Origin: CAWHPS01 sp963831235
GTDB taxonomy: Bacteria > Fibrobacterota > OXYB2-FULL-49-7 > JAEUSG01
Reading direction: 5' to 3'
DNA length: 31,731 nt
NCBI GenBank assembly: GCA_963831235.1
Contig: CAWHPS010000017.1
Coordinates: 1-31,731, forward strand
A model generated the notes under the pieces. That model was not told the DNA's origin. It saw nothing but the letters and a program-made list of their open reading frames with translations, and ran no database searches. Positions 30,769-31,731 of the stretch are shown in pieces; the first letter of the stretch is position 1; each line of letters starts with the position of its first letter. A program made the translations under genes and the position numbers.

Positions 30769-31731
30769 TTTGCTAATATAATTTTCTCCTGAGTTTCTGG
30801 TGCAATCCTTTCCATAAGCGCGGAGAATACCATTTCAGAGGTGAGACGGCGCATGCAGAAGTTCAAACCCCGCCAGCATCGGGAACCTGTATAGTATTGG
30901 GTGCACGGGCTGCAAAACTCCGAAGAATAAAGAACAGTGCATTGCCTGCCTCGCGGGGCGGTCCTCTCCGGGCGCCGGGACCAAACAGAGCAATGGTGGG
31001 CTTATTCAGGCATGCTGCCAAGTGCATAGCGAACGAATCATTGCATATAACAGCGGAGGCCTTTGACATGATGGCAACGAAAAAAGGAATGGAAGGAGCG
31101 CAGATTTGGGGGATTGCCGGGCTGTATGCAATCCTTTGCATCATGGCCGCATCACCTGTGGAGCCTATCAGTATTGGAATGAAATTCGTCCTGTTCAGAA
31201 TTAAACCACATAAATCAGCCCAGTATGAATCGGGCCAGCGCCGAGGGGGCCATTTTGCTCCTGGAGCCAGGATGATTATTCGATCAGAGCGGATTCCATG
31301 CTCAGCATGCCAAAGATCGGCCGCTTCCAAGTCAATCGGTTTCAACTGAAAGCCCATTCTGTGTTTCTCGGTTTCCATGCCGGAATGCCTTCCATCAACG
31401 AGGCTTTCAAGCAAATGCGGAAGATATCGGTCTTCAATATAAGGTATGGCCCTTTGATAATAGGCTGCTGTTGTTTTAGTGAACCACCCGACATTGACCA
31501 TACGGTCAAACCCGATACTTTCAGTAACCCCGATGATTTTGGCCATGCATGCAGATTCCAGAAGTCCGGTGCAATCAAAAAGCAATTCAAACCCTCTTTT
31601 GTGAAGTCTTAGAACGTCCTTTACCTCAGATAAAAAGGAGTGGGTATTTATAGCAACCACCTCATCACAGTACGGATTTGCCAGGAATAGCGGCATTGCA
31701 GCTTCATGGCAGGCAACGGTAATGGAAACCC
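30765..31731 (-). CDS. GT9 glycosyltransferase (heptosyltransferase-like), partial and frameshifted
   Basis: The gene enters from the window edge; codons upstream of ATG 31696 continue in frame (ITVACHEAAMPLF). It shows NPYCDEV, FDCTGLLESACMAKIIG, IIILAPGAKWPPRRWPDSYW and AVICNDSFAMHLAACLNKPTIALFGP, all typical of ADP-heptose:LPS heptosyltransferases. The open frame then stops at 30863 with an atypical tail. A different frame from about 30970 onward reads ERTAPRGRQCTVLYSSEFCS, PCTQYYTGSRCWRGLNFCMR and ends at TGA 30765-30767. That is the normal GT9 C-terminus, and it gives a 4-nt overlap with the next gene. One base seems to be missing near 30968-30976: a recent mutation or sequence error. 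Confidence 0.88.

Overview
The window looks like chromosomal DNA of an uncultured diderm (Gram-negative type) bacterium of moderate GC. The diderm call rests on a probable outer-membrane beta-barrel protein, an LPS-type glycosyltransferase locus (a GT9 heptosyltransferase relative and a WaaE-like GT2) and an AMIN-domain periplasmic amidase. The yebC-ruvC-ruvA-ruvB order is common in Desulfobacterota-like and neighbouring phyla. I cannot place the lineage more precisely from sequence alone. Coding density is high. Several starts are GTG or TTG, and at least three genes (smpB, an antitoxin, a GT4 glycosyltransferase) seem to be transcribed from good sigma70-type promoters that would give almost leaderless mRNAs.

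Layout. 1-591: decayed DNA with the C-terminal relic of a GH94-type phosphorylase. 592-2919: a membrane-anchored TPR protein, an HU/IHF protein and SmpB. 2924-3114: a heptanucleotide tandem array whose inverted counterpart lies inside the signal-peptide codons of the next gene. 3067-5563: N-acetylmuramoyl-L-alanine amidase and glutamate racemase (peptidoglycan). 5752-10352: yebC-ruvC-ruvA-ruvB-nadE (Holliday junction processing plus NAD synthesis). 10394-12615: a B12-binding-type radical SAM enzyme overlapping queG. 12640-12978: a palindromic MITE-like element. 13080-14754: a Memo-like protein and an AMMECR1-domain protein, both with predicted export signals. 14771-18363: a STAS protein, a MATE transporter and a beta-barrel-like protein, then a bidirectional terminator and tRNA-Ala(GGC). 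18610-19238: a Phd-like/PIN toxin-antitoxin pair flanked by an 11-bp direct repeat and abutting a receiver-domain relic. 19364-20285: a two-gene cassette of a STAS-like protein and a membrane-anchored pseudo-receiver. 20451-20692: a second, inverted copy of the MITE-like element.

20757-31731 is a surface-polysaccharide locus. A minus-strand operon (radical SAM/SPASM-like, CE4 deacetylase, Wzx-type flippase) diverges from a plus-strand operon (GT4, B12-type radical SAM, GT4). The plus operon converges on a second minus-strand operon (GT9, GT2-methyltransferase fusion, two methyltransferases) linked by ATGA overlaps. The GT9 gene and one methyltransferase gene each carry an apparent single-base frameshift. 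Together these genes would assemble, modify (methylation, deacetylation, radical chemistry) and export a glycan.

The least conventional items are the nested-palindrome elements, repeats inserted in frame at gene ends (amidase, Memo, MATE), the pseudo-receiver/STAS cassette, and an exported Memo/AMMECR1 pair lacking its usual radical SAM partner.
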